Part shown: positions 56,389 through 64,000 of the stretch, in pieces
Layout of the letters: every line of letters starts with the position of its first letter
Position numbering within the stretch: position 1 is the stretch's first letter
From: Chloroflexota bacterium
Lineage (GTDB): Bacteria > Chloroflexota > Anaerolineae > Anaerolineales > UBA4823
NCBI GenBank assembly: GCA_029557965.1
Contig: JAKQIM010000042.1
Location: forward strand, 16,377-80,376
Length of the DNA stretch: 64,000 nucleotides
Direction of reading: 5' to 3'
Made by a program: the position numbers and the translations under genes
The notes under the pieces: generated by a model
The model's input: only the letters and a program-made list of their open reading frames with translations
Database searches by the model: none
What the model was told of the DNA's origin: nothing

Positions 56389-57555
56389 ATGAAACCCCAT
56401 ATCAAAATCTTCACCTGGATCATCGCCTGTGCACTGGTTGTCTCTGGCTGCAGCGCACTGAACGCAGAGCCAGACACAACGCCAGTATCGAACCAGGCAG
56501 AAACTTTCGATTCCATCATCAGCGCCACCGGTGTCGTTATCCCTGAACAGTGGGCGGCGCTGAGCATGGCCGGGCAGGGGTTGGTGGCTGAGGTGCTCGT
56601 GGCAGAGGGCCAGGCCGTAAGCACCGGGCAGCCCCTGGTGCGGTTAGAAGGCCAAGCCGCTGCTGCAGCCAAGGTGAGCACCGCGCAATCCGGAATCATT
56701 GAAGCGCAGCAGGCATTGGACGATCTCAACACTCGCGCCGCGGTAGAGGCCGCCTTGGCCTGGCAAACGCTTGCTGACGCCCAACAAGCGGTGATTGACG
56801 CCGAACGCGAGATGGTCCCTTTTGACCTACAGAAATACAAAGATGACCTGGATGCAGCACGCAAGGCCGTAACCGAGGCCGAGGATGCTTTGGGCACCGC
56901 CAAGGAAGATTTTGAGCCGTATGCCGATTGGGATGCGGATAACACCACACGCAATGACTATCAAAGACGCCTGGATGATGCCCAACGCGCGTATGATGAG
57001 GCTGTGCGGTTAAAGCAAGAACTGGAATTCGACAAAGAACAGGCTGCCGCTGCCCTGGCTTTAGCCCAGGCAAACCTGGCTTACGCTGAAGAAGCGTATG
57101 ACCAGCGCCAACCAGGGCCCGACCCAGATGCGCTTGCCCTGGCGGTGTCTGCGCTGGAGCAGGCCAATGCCCAACTGCTTGCCGCACAAGAAGCGCTGAA
57201 TAATCTTGAACTGAGCGCTCCCTTTGATGGCGTGGTATGCGGTTTGTATGCGCGCCAGGGTGAATGGTTGACGCCGGGCATGCCCGTGATTGAGCTGGGC
57301 AACCTGGACGGCCTAAGGGTAGAGACCACCGACATGAACGAGATCGATGCTGCCCGCATCCAGCCCGATGATCCGGTCATGGTGACCTTTGATGCCCTGC
57401 CTGGCGTAACCGTTAACGGCACCGTCCAGCGCATCGCTTACAAGTCGGCCGAAGGCTCAGGGGTGAATTACACTGTGATCATCCTGCTGGATGAGATCCC
57501 CGAGGGGCTGCGCTGGGGGATGACCGCGTTTGTGGATGTGGAGGTGGACCAATGA
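56389..57555 (+). CDS. MacA/HlyD-like adaptor lipoprotein
   Basis: 388 residues from ATG 56389 with GGAGG. Lipobox VSGC after WIIACALVV. Then a biotinyl-lipoyl half (AEVLVAEGQAVSTGQPLVRLEG), a long coiled-coil hairpin (about 95-265, Ala/Gln-rich), the second lipoyl half (APFDGVVCGLYARQGEWLTPG) and a beta-barrel (VTFDALPGVTVNGTVQRIAY). Connects to the permease. Overlaps the ATPase start by 4 bases. Confidence 0.93.
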   Translation: MKPHIKIFTWIIACALVVSGCSALNAEPDTTPVSNQAETFDSIISATGVVIPEQWAALSMAGQGLVAEVLVAEGQAVSTGQPLVRLEGQAAAAAKVSTAQSGIIEAQQALDDLNTRAAVEAALAWQTLADAQQAVIDAEREMVPFDLQKYKDDLDAARKAVTEAEDALGTAKEDFEPYADWDADNTTRNDYQRRLDDAQRAYDEAVRLKQELEFDKEQAAAALALAQANLAYAEEAYDQRQPGPDPDALALAVSALEQANAQLLAAQEALNNLELSAPFDGVVCGLYARQGEWLTPGMPVIELGNLDGLRVETTDMNEIDAARIQPDDPVMVTFDALPGVTVNGTVQRIAYKSAEGSGVNYTVIILLDEIPEGLRWGMTAFVDVEVDQ

Positions 57556-58397
57556 GCGCCAAGATCATGATTGAAACCCATGACCTGACTCGTGTCTACG
57601 GCGACGGCGAAGAGATCCGCGCCCTGGATGGGGTGAACCTGGTGATTGAAGCCGGCGAATTCATGGCCGTTATGGGGCCCAGCGGCAGCGGCAAAAGCAC
57701 CTTGTTGAACATCTTTGGTGCGCTGGATCTCCCAACCAGCGGGCAGGTGTGGGTCAATGGGCAAGACCTGGCCAATCTGCGCGATGCAGATGGCTTTAGA
57801 GCCAAGAGCGTGGGCTTCATGTTCCAGCTTCACAACTTGCTGCCCACCCTGACCGCCCGCGAGAACGTAGAAATCCCCATGACCGGTTACCTGGGCGCAA
57901 AGGCCCGCCGGCAGCGGGCCGAAGAGCTATTGGCACTGGTGGGGCTGGGTGAACGCATGAACCACCTGCCGGGGCAGCTCTCTGGCGGGCAGCGCCAGCG
58001 CGTGGCGGCTGCCCGTGCCCTGGCCAACCAGCCGCCCCTGGTGCTGGCAGATGAGCCTACCGGCAGCCTGGATACCAGCGCCGGACAGGACCTGATGGCC
58101 TTGCTGAAAGAATTGAACCACAGCCAGGGGGTGACCTTTGTGATCGTCACCCATGACCCAGCCGTTGCCCGGCAGACGCGGCGGGTGGTGGTGATGGCCG
58201 ATGGCAAGATCGCGCGCGAAGACCGGATCGGTTCTCCACTGGAAGAGGATTTGAAGATGTGGCGCCATTCGAACCTGGGCCAGCAAATCTTTGCCGGCGA
58301 CCACACCGGGCTGCAAGCCCTGGGCATCTCTGACCACCAGATTGGAGATGTGAAGGCCGTATTAAAGTTGGCAAATGGCGACACCTCGGCCGGGTAA
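57552..58397 (+). CDS. ABC transporter ATPase (MacB/LolD-like)
   Basis: 281 residues. Walker A GPSGSGKST, Q loop, signature LSGGQRQRVAAARAL, Walker B LVLADEPTGSLD, and switch His in VTHDPAVARQ. It drives the tandem permease. The C-terminal 50 residues after about 230 are longer than usual and of no known function. Confidence 0.95.
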   Translation: MSAKIMIETHDLTRVYGDGEEIRALDGVNLVIEAGEFMAVMGPSGSGKSTLLNIFGALDLPTSGQVWVNGQDLANLRDADGFRAKSVGFMFQLHNLLPTLTARENVEIPMTGYLGAKARRQRAEELLALVGLGERMNHLPGQLSGGQRQRVAAARALANQPPLVLADEPTGSLDTSAGQDLMALLKELNHSQGVTFVIVTHDPAVARQTRRVVVMADGKIAREDRIGSPLEEDLKMWRHSNLGQQIFAGDHTGLQALGISDHQIGDVKAVLKLANGDTSAG

Positions 58398-58423
58398 ACC
58401 ACATTGCGTTCAGAAAACCCCGA

Positions 58424-58476
58424 TTGACAACCTGAGCAAACTGCAATAGAATACGAACAACTGAGTACTTGTTCAG
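58424..58476 (+). promoter_or_regulatory. Promoter-operator module 2 (CDF/VIT unit)
   Basis: TTGACA (58424-58429), 17-base spacer, TAGAAT (58447-58452), 9 bases, then CTGAGTACTTGTTCAG (58461-58476). The operator is the same type as module 1 and lies at +1. Confidence 0.82.
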
Positions 58477-58568
58477 GTATCAAGGGCGAAAATTTCTCCC
58501 ACGCCAGTACTTCCCTTTTGCTAGATCAAGCTGATTTTAATCATCCGTAAGCAAGTTTGGGATAAAGG

Positions 58569-58617
58569 GGTTTGGGTGTGTTTTGGGCAGCTTTGCCGTC
58601 CAAAACACACCCAAACC
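58569..58617 (+). promoter_or_regulatory. 18-base-pair leader hairpin before the CDF gene
   Basis: Perfect arms 58569-58586 and 58600-58617, loop 13 bases, in the leader between module 2 and ATG 58647. It ends 29 bases before the start codon. A regulatory RNA stem or weak attenuator. Confidence 0.7.
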
Positions 58618-58646
58618 AAAATTCTTTTGCCAAAAAGGTTCAAAGT

Positions 58647-59576
58647 ATGTCCATTCAAGTTTCGAATACCTCCTCACAAGCCCAAAAAGAAAAAAACGCA
58701 GCCGCGTTGAGCTCGGTCATTGCGGCTGTTGGGTTGACCGTTTTCAAGGTGATTGTTGGCCTGATGACCAACAGCCTGGGTATCCTGGCCGAAGCCGCTC
58801 ATTCAGGGCTGGACCTGGTGGCGGCACTGGTGACATTCTTTGCTGTGCGCATCTCAGATAAGCCGGCAGACAGTGAACACACCTATGGACACGGCAAGGT
58901 TGAGAATTTCTCGGCCCTGATCGAAACCTTTTTGCTCCTGGCTACCTGTGTCTGGATCATTTACGAGTCGATCCAGCGGCTGTTCTTTGAAACCGTCGAA
59001 GTAGATGCCTCTTTCTGGGCCTTTTTGGTTATGGGTGTTTCAATCGTTGTGGATTATTCGCGCTCGCGGGTGCTTTACCAGGCGGCCCGCAAGCATAACA
59101 GCCAGGCCCTGGAGGCCGATGCCCTGCACTTCAGCACCGATATCTGGAGCTCGTCGGTTGTCATCTTGGGCCTGATCGGTTTAAAGTTGGCTGAGGCGGT
59201 GCCGGCGTTGCACTTCTTAAAAAAGGCCGACGCGATGGCCGCCCTGCTCGTGGCAGGGATCGTGATTTATGTAAGCATCGAGCTGGGCATCCGCACGGTG
59301 CAGGGTTTGCTAGACCATGCTCCCAAGGGGCTGGCTGAGCAAATTGAACAGGTGGTAGAAGCAGTGCCCGGCATTTTTGATTGCCATCGCGTGCGGGTAC
59401 GCACTTCAGGCCCTGGACTGTTTGTTGACCTCCATATTTACGTCAATGCCGACCAGACCCTCACAGAGGCGCACGAATTGACGCGTAAGGCTGTGGATGC
59501 TGTGCACAGCGTGGCACCCAAAGCCGATGTGACCGTACACGCCGAACCGCTGCTCAAGCCGGCCTCTCACCCATAA
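58647..59576 (+). CDS. Cation diffusion facilitator (metal exporter)
   Basis: 309 residues from ATG 58647; the upstream open frame is the leader hairpin. Six-helix CDF: metal sites HSGLD in TM2 (AEAAHSGLDLVAAL) and HFSTD in TM5 (ADALHFSTDIWSS), both H-x3-D, the pattern of Zn/Cd-type exporters; Mn-type would have N/D-x3-D. SEHTYGHGKVENFSAL follows TM2. The C-terminal domain (CHRVRVRTSGPGLFVDLHIYV) is intact. The operator shared with the ABC unit suggests a common signal. Confidence 0.95.
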   Translation: MSIQVSNTSSQAQKEKNAAALSSVIAAVGLTVFKVIVGLMTNSLGILAEAAHSGLDLVAALVTFFAVRISDKPADSEHTYGHGKVENFSALIETFLLLATCVWIIYESIQRLFFETVEVDASFWAFLVMGVSIVVDYSRSRVLYQAARKHNSQALEADALHFSTDIWSSSVVILGLIGLKLAEAVPALHFLKKADAMAALLVAGIVIYVSIELGIRTVQGLLDHAPKGLAEQIEQVVEAVPGIFDCHRVRVRTSGPGLFVDLHIYVNADQTLTEAHELTRKAVDAVHSVAPKADVTVHAEPLLKPASHP

Positions 59577-59588
59577 ACAGGATTAAGC

Positions 59589-60344
59589 ATGGAACCCAAC
59601 CCGAACATGTCCTTACCCGTGACCCACCACACCGAACAAGACCTCCACGATCGCATTGACCCCCATCGCCGCAGCGCATCGGGGTTATCTGACATTATTT
59701 TGGGCGGGCAGGATGGATTGGTGAACGTGCTTGGCGTGATCTTGGGCGTGGCAGCCGCATCCAGTGATCCTTACCTGGTGGTCGTGGCAGGCTTGGCGGC
59801 CACCTTCGCCGAATCCGTTTCGATGGGCGCCGTGGCATTTACATCAACCCTGGCCGATGCAGATTACTATGACAGCGAACGCGAGCGCGAGATGCGCCAT
59901 ATCGAGCAAGCCCCCCGCCTTGAGCGGGATGAAGTTCGCGCCATCTACGCCGAGAAAGGTTTTCATGGTGAGTTGTTGGAGCGCATCGTTGACACCATTA
60001 CTGCCAACCCTGATGTTTGGGTGGCCGTGATGATGGCCGAAGAGCACCAGCTTACCCCTGTAGATCGCAAGCAAGCCTGGAAGGCAGCGCTGGTGGTTGG
60101 CTTTTCAGCCATTGTGGGGTCGCTGATCCCACTGGCCCCGTTCATATTCCTGGATGTTGTCACCAGCATGTGGGTTTCAGTGCTGATCACCGCCCTGGTA
60201 TTATTTGGGGTGGGTTTCTACAAAGCACGCGTCACCGTGGGGCATCCGGCCCGCAGCGGACTGGAAATGGCCCTGATCGGCACCCTGAGCGCCCTGGTGG
60301 GCTATGCGGTTGGGGCATTGCTCAAGCTTCCAACCACGCCCTGA
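59589..60344 (+). CDS. VIT1/CCC1-family iron-manganese transporter
   Basis: 251 residues. VIT pattern: SDIILGGQDGLVNVLGVILGVAAA (TM1), then AESVSMGAVAFTSTLADADYY with the Met-site, a charged cytosolic metal-binding loop with EREREMRHIEQ and Glu/His residues, and three further helices. Moves Fe2+ or Mn2+ out of the cytosol. 12 bases after the CDF stop, so the same unit. Confidence 0.93.
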   Translation: MEPNPNMSLPVTHHTEQDLHDRIDPHRRSASGLSDIILGGQDGLVNVLGVILGVAAASSDPYLVVVAGLAATFAESVSMGAVAFTSTLADADYYDSEREREMRHIEQAPRLERDEVRAIYAEKGFHGELLERIVDTITANPDVWVAVMMAEEHQLTPVDRKQAWKAALVVGFSAIVGSLIPLAPFIFLDVVTSMWVSVLITALVLFGVGFYKARVTVGHPARSGLEMALIGTLSALVGYAVGALLKLPTTP

Positions 60345-60349
60345 TAAGC

Positions 60350-60844
60350 CTAGCGCGGCCCGGCCACTTCTTCTCCCAGCAGGCTCTCCAACGCCTGGTG
60401 CGCTTGCGCCATCGGAATCCCCTGCGAGTACGTCCATTCGGCGAGCAGTGATTTGATCGCCCGTTCTAGGATGGACTTCTCTTGTTCGTTCAATTTCTTG
60501 CTGTGCTTAAAATGCATCATATCGCGCACAACCCGGCAGATCGATGCCAATTGGCCATCTTTTAATCGTGCAAGCAGTTCATTTTTGCGCAGCACCCGGT
60601 CTTCCAACAGGTCTTCACCCGGATCGGTGAGCATGGCTGAAAGCTTCTCAAATTCATCGGGGGGCGTGGGTACACGCAGGGTGTGCTGCTGCGATGCATC
60701 GATCGGGACCCAGATCGTCAGGTCGGCGATGCGGATCACGTAGCAGTTGGCGGGCCGGCCCTGGATGATCTTTTCTTCAATGCGTACAATCTCACCCAGG
60801 CCAAAGGTACAGTGGATGACTTTGTCGCCAATCTGAAAGCCCAT
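60350..60844 (-). CDS. CarD-family transcription factor
   Basis: 164 residues. N-terminal RNA-polymerase-interaction domain (FQIGDKVIHCTFGLGEIVRIEEK, YVIRIADLTIWVPID), then a helical DNA-contact domain (LASICRVVRDMMHFKHSKKLNEQEK). CarD binds RNAP beta and stabilises open complexes at promoters. Five bases from the VIT stop, convergent. Confidence 0.92.
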   Translation of the reverse strand: MGFQIGDKVIHCTFGLGEIVRIEEKIIQGRPANCYVIRIADLTIWVPIDASQQHTLRVPTPPDEFEKLSAMLTDPGEDLLEDRVLRKNELLARLKDGQLASICRVVRDMMHFKHSKKLNEQEKSILERAIKSLLAEWTYSQGIPMAQAHQALESLLGEEVAGPR

Positions 60845-60875
60845 TCTCCACCTCTTTCCTGGAATACAGATGAGT

Positions 60876-60915
60876 CTTTCAGGGCCAACACTGCATGCAG
60901 TGCTGGCCCTGAAAG
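60876..60915. terminator. Terminator after the RRM gene
   Basis: CTTTCAGGGCCA-a-CACTGCA pairs with TGCAGTG-c-TGGCCCTGAAAG (60876-60915), one mismatch. On the minus strand it closes the RRM gene. Confidence 0.7.
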
Positions 60916-60928
60916 TTATTGGGTCAAT

Positions 60929-61216
60929 TTAACGACGCCCGCCATACGTATTGCGGCGCGGGGTCTCTTCGCGCGGCCGGGCAATGTTCACCCGCAGCTC
61001 GCGGTTATCGAGCGTTTTCTCGTTCATGGCCTTGATGGCACGCTCAGCCTCTTCTTGGTTGCCCATGGTCACGAAGGCGAAGCCTTTCATGCGCCCGGTA
61101 TCGCGATCTTTGATCATATCCACCGAGACCACCGTACCCGACTGGGCGAACGCAGTGCGCAGGCTTTCTTCGGTAGTATCATAAGACAGGTTTCCTACAT
61201 ACAATTTTGTTTCCAT
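60929..61216 (-). CDS. RRM-domain RNA-binding protein
   Basis: 95 residues. RNP2 LYVGNLSY and RNP1 KGFAFVTM are intact, with the RRM order of strands and helices; an Arg/Gly-rich tail (RREE... NTYGGRR) ends it. Small single-RRM proteins of this kind, as in cyanobacteria, bind RNA and are often cold-induced. Expression pattern here unknown. Confidence 0.95.
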   Translation of the reverse strand: METKLYVGNLSYDTTEESLRTAFAQSGTVVSVDMIKDRDTGRMKGFAFVTMGNQEEAERAIKAMNEKTLDNRELRVNIARPREETPRRNTYGGRR

Positions 61217-61303
61217 TTTCTTTTCCTTTTTTTACGACCATCTACCGCTTCCCAGTGATAACACAGTCGTTGAATAATTTTCCAGGGTCAGCGGAGGAAA
61301 AAA

Positions 61304-61335
61304 AAGGCCGCCATTCGATGCAGAATGGCGGCCTT
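61304..61335 (-). terminator. Terminator after the LamG gene
   Basis: AAGGCCGCCATTC pairs with GAATGGCGGCCTT; on the minus strand a run of nine T follows. Confidence 0.93.
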
Positions 61336-61438
61336 ATAACTCGAGCGCAAAACTGGAATTCGTCAAATCCAATTATACCACGGAATACTGCGAAAAAATA
61401 TCCGAATAATGAGAATTCACTGTGTTTGGAAACCCTTT

Positions 61439-62278
61439 CTATTCCCCCCTGACGACAAGGGGAAGGAAAATCCAAGAACCCAGTACCCCTTCCGTGTGAG
61501 CGTCATTGACGCCCATTAAACCATTATCTTCTGTGCCGCAAGAGTCGTGAAAGGTGGTCGAACCTTCTAGCTCATCGAAATGCCACAACGCAAGCGTGCT
61601 GGTGTCACAAGTAAATGGGGATGCGCTGGGAGTAAAGCCAGCGGTATACCGGGCGCCGTCCGATATCCTGATTTCATCCGCCGCCAATGGGCGACCACCG
61701 CAGTTGGCCGAGCTACACCAGCCGATCAGCAAATCGGTACCACCGGCCAAGGAGAATGTGCCACTGAATGTGGTCATTTTCCAGCCGTTCAAGTAGATGA
61801 CGATTTGCCCGGTAGACAGGTTGTTCACCAAGGCGACGTGATTCCACCCCGATTTGATGCTAGAAACATCATGACCTACCCCAGAATTATCAAACATTTT
61901 ATATATGACTGAACGACAGGTTACTGGAATCGTGTAAGTGCATTCTTTTTCAAATGAAAGACCGTAGCCGTCTTCCGTCTGAAATATGGTTACAGAAGCA
62001 GGTTGGGAATTATCCCATACTGGACTCAGCTTGAACCAGCCTTCAACCGTAAAGGAGCTGTCGCCCGGCAAATTGATCTCAAGCGAACTAACTGCCCTGG
62101 CATAGCCCGTGCTGCCAGTGGCAAGCCAACCATTGAAGGGCATGGCAGAGGCAAGCGGAGGATGGGATGGATGGGCAACAGAAGGGTGGATGGCGGGCGC
62201 ATCCGCCAGCCCCGCGCCATGCCATGCAAAACCTAAAATAACAAGCACAACAAAAACATTGCGGAACATTCTGTTCAT
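61439..62278 (-). CDS. Exported LamG/concanavalin-A-like protein
   Basis: 279 residues from ATG 62278 (AGGAG six bases before; ATG 62284 touches it). Signal peptide (FRNVFVVLVILGFAWHGAGLA). LamG-like jelly roll: SLEINLPGDSSFTVEGWFKLS, SIKSGWNHVALVNN, IVIYLNGWKM, LLIGWCSSANCGGRPLAADEIRISD, LALWHFDELEG. Two Cys pairs. Ends IFLPLVVRGE, the same terminal motif as the protein at 29573. Probably a surface glycan-binding protein. Confidence 0.9.
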   Translation of the reverse strand: MNRMFRNVFVVLVILGFAWHGAGLADAPAIHPSVAHPSHPPLASAMPFNGWLATGSTGYARAVSSLEINLPGDSSFTVEGWFKLSPVWDNSQPASVTIFQTEDGYGLSFEKECTYTIPVTCRSVIYKMFDNSGVGHDVSSIKSGWNHVALVNNLSTGQIVIYLNGWKMTTFSGTFSLAGGTDLLIGWCSSANCGGRPLAADEIRISDGARYTAGFTPSASPFTCDTSTLALWHFDELEGSTTFHDSCGTEDNGLMGVNDAHTEGVLGSWIFLPLVVRGE

Positions 62279-62439
62279 ATCCATCTCCTATAGGGTTATG
62301 TTTGCGCCTGACAGCCACTTTGATGCGGTATCGCTGTTCCGAATTCTGCTGATTCTAGCACAATTCCGGCATGCTTCTGAGGCTGCCTTTCAAAATGGTC
62401 TCCTTGTGCTATACTTTGACAAATTGGATCAAAAGAATT

Positions 62440-62562
62440 TAACGCAAAGACGCTAAGGGGCAAAGGGGGGAAAGGCGGAAGGGGAAGAGTTAACGCAAGG
62501 GCGCGAAGAAAAAACATAAACGCTAAAGCGTAACGCAAAGACGTTAAGAGGCAAGGACGCAA
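62440..62562. repeat. Three spaced copies of an AACGCAAAGACG-type repeat
   Basis: TAACGCAAAGACGCTAAG (62440-62457), TAACGCAAGGGCGCGAAG (62491-62508), TAACGCAAAGACGTTAAG (62531-62548), plus a partial GCAAGGACGCAAAGAAG. Purine-rich between copies. Lies in the 470-base gap 62279-62748, otherwise without genes; AT-rich DNA and a probable promoter region lie on either side. Confidence 0.8.
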
Positions 62563-62748
62563 AGAAGAGCTTTTAAGGAGGAAAGGCAATTTTATCCACG
62601 AATGACGCGAATAAAAAAGAGCAGGGATTGCTTCACCCGGTAAAGAACGCCGGGTTCACTGAGTTTACCAGACTGAGCAGTTGACGCGACAAAGTCGATC
62701 ATCCTCCAGTTGGGTGCGACATAAAATTTGACTCGATAAGGCACTGAG

Positions 62749-63246
62749 ATGGATCATTCACAGCATGAGAGACTTCCAGTTCGGGCGAAAGCGGTTCAAT
62801 TACAGTGGCTGGGACGGGTGCTGCACCGGATCAGTTATCTGAAGATCGCTTTTTATCTTTTGGCCTTGTTTTTCCAGGTACAGGCGATGTTCTTTAGCCG
62901 CGAGGCAGACTTTGTGAAAAATCTCAACAGTATGCTGTTGATGTACGGGATTGCGATGTCATTCGAGAGCCTGCGGGACAATGAGGTGCTTACGGATGGG
63001 GAGCGGCGCTGGTATCTGACGAAACCCAGGGCATGGGTTTGGGTGCTGGCCTTGTTGTTCGGCGGGGGGTTGTTCGCGATGGGCAGCGGCTGCCTGCAAT
63101 TCTTTCTGACCCAAGAATACGAGCTGGGCTGGGGAATTACCACCTTTGGGCTGGGGATCATCGCGCTGGGGCGGCAGCAATACGACCAGTACATGGCTGT
63201 TGTTTCCAAAGCCAGCAGCGTTGAGCAGGCTGCGGATAGGGAATGA
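62749..63246 (+). CDS. Membrane protein of unknown function
   Basis: 165 residues with about four hydrophobic helices (roughly 30-46, 60-76, 96-112, 122-140) and a charged N-terminus. No family recognised. A stop-start gap of 10 bases to the AviRa-like gene suggests one unit. Codons use more A/T-ending forms than the rest of the window. Confidence 0.65.
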   Translation: MDHSQHERLPVRAKAVQLQWLGRVLHRISYLKIAFYLLALFFQVQAMFFSREADFVKNLNSMLLMYGIAMSFESLRDNEVLTDGERRWYLTKPRAWVWVLALLFGGGLFAMGSGCLQFFLTQEYELGWGITTFGLGIIALGRQQYDQYMAVVSKASSVEQAADRE

Positions 63247-63256
63247 CCAGAGATTT

Positions 63257-64000
63257 ATGCCATACCAATATGTAACAGAAGCGCAAGACTATTCAGACCT
63301 GGCGAGCGGGCGAGTGCTGCACAGCTTGCCGGGGCATCCTGCTTTTCCGGTGCGGCTGGCAAGTGAGGTGTTTCAGCGGTGCAGGGCAAGGCGTGAAAGC
63401 GTGTATCAAAACTCAAGGCGCTGCGTCCTGTACGATCCCTGCTGCGGAGCGGCCTATCACCTGAGCGTGCTGGCGTATTTACACCGGGAGGACATTCAAG
63501 AAGTGATCGCTTCGGATGTGGATGAAAAAGCTGTGGCGCTGGCAAAGCGGAATCTTGAGCTGGTGACCGTTGACGGGTTGGATCAGCGCATCGCCGAAAT
63601 CTCTGAGATGTGTAAACGATACGGAAAGGCGTCTCACCAGGAAGCGCTGCGAAGCGCGCAAAGCTTGAGAAGCCATGTGCTTGCGGGGGCAGAGAAGTAT
63701 GCGGTAACGAGCAGGGTGTTTGGCGCCAATGTGACAGAGCGGCAGGAGATTGCCGGGCATCTCAAAGAGAAGGCGGTGGATATTGTGTTTACCGATGTGC
63801 CTTACGGACAACATTCGCGTTGGGCTGGCACGGAAGAAGCGGACCCAATGCAGGCGATGCTGGAGGTGCTGCTGAGCGTGCTCTCTGGATCAAGCATTGT
63901 GGCAATCGCTTCAGATAAGGGGCAAAAGGTGTCACATGACCATTATCAACGCGTTGAACAGTTTCAAATTGGGAAGCGGCGAGTGGTGATTTTGAGGCCG
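63257..64000 (+). CDS. AviRa-like 23S rRNA methyltransferase, 5' part
   Basis: 248 codons from ATG 63257, open to the window edge. Matches AviRa order: SDLASGRVLHSLPGHPAFPV near the start, SAM motif LYDPCCGAAYHLSVLAYLHR, acidic VIASDVDEKAVALAKRNLEL, RYGKASHQEALRSAQSL, and VFTDVPYGQHSRW as the NPPY-like catalytic stretch. AviRa methylates G2535 of 23S rRNA and gives avilamycin resistance in Streptomyces; here the target is inference. The C-terminus is near, since AviRa is about 250 residues. Confidence 0.85.
   Translation, partial: MPYQYVTEAQDYSDLASGRVLHSLPGHPAFPVRLASEVFQRCRARRESVYQNSRRCVLYDPCCGAAYHLSVLAYLHREDIQEVIASDVDEKAVALAKRNLELVTVDGLDQRIAEISEMCKRYGKASHQEALRSAQSLRSHVLAGAEKYAVTSRVFGANVTERQEIAGHLKEKAVDIVFTDVPYGQHSRWAGTEEADPMQAMLEVLLSVLSGSSIVAIASDKGQKVSHDHYQRVEQFQIGKRRVVILRP

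Overview
The window looks like a chromosomal segment of a member of the Chloroflexota (Anaerolineae-like). The basis is moderately GC-rich DNA, a FhaA/FhaB FHA pair, CarD, a T-box in front of ileS, proline/threonine-rich lipoproteins, an RtcB-archease pair, exported proteins ending in an F-L-P-L motif, and ABC sugar uptake next to a trehalose-synthase-type GH13 enzyme. This placement is inference; no rRNA or tRNA gene was seen, and no CRISPR array, prophage or transposase.

Layout. 1-6700 (minus): a lipid/acyl-CoA block of a 3-methyladenine glycosylase, etfB, etfA, an acyl-CoA dehydrogenase, an M28-like peptidase and fabI (cut by the left edge). 6800-10200: a GAF-GAF-HD-GYP phosphodiesterase, a marR-yceI pair with a palindromic operator, and a NUDIX hydrolase. 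10400-13100: glnA, then two small lipoprotein genes, a DsbD-N-like protein and a thioredoxin-fold protein whose redox motif contains an in-frame TGA followed by a bacterial SECIS-like hairpin (probable selenoprotein). 13270-20700: cold-shock protein, aspA, an oligopeptide-type binding protein, secG, a PHP-domain protein and uvrB. 20780-24840: a Met/Gly-rich exported protein behind a three-repeat response-regulator site, then a response regulator, an ion permease and a histidine kinase. 24850-34020: ybaK, a lipoprotein, an intein-containing rtcB with archease, a large repeat-built exported protein, and two FHA proteins.

34340-40960 is a LacI-controlled sugar locus: repressor, binding protein, two permeases and trehalose synthase. 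The second permease carries a complete c-type cytochrome domain (CGECH plus a distal Met) in its first extracytoplasmic loop; I consider this the most unusual object in the window. 41000-53900 holds a TipA-like MerR regulator, a PadR-membrane protein pair, T-box-ileS, a frameshifted membrane protein, a GNAT, an S10-like peptidase, a propeller-like lipoprotein, a methyltransferase-ClbS fusion and a flavodoxin-fold reductase.

54000-60350 is an efflux regulon: a tandem-fused MacB-type permease, a MacA-like lipoprotein, an ATPase, a CDF metal exporter and a VIT-type transporter. Both transcription units start at near-identical promoter-operator modules (CTGAATACCTATTCAG and CTGAGTACTTGTTCAG, each 9 bases after the -10). 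60350-64000: carD, an RRM protein, a LamG exported protein, dispersed repeats, a small membrane protein and an AviRa-like rRNA methyltransferase cut by the right edge.

Three themes deserve follow-up: (i) redox chemistry in places not usually seen (haem in a sugar permease, Sec in a lipoprotein thioredoxin), (ii) shared operators that tie separate units together, and (iii) gene-structure oddities (intein at the RtcB active site, a fusion made through a former ribosome-binding site, a terminator inside a signal-peptide coding region).
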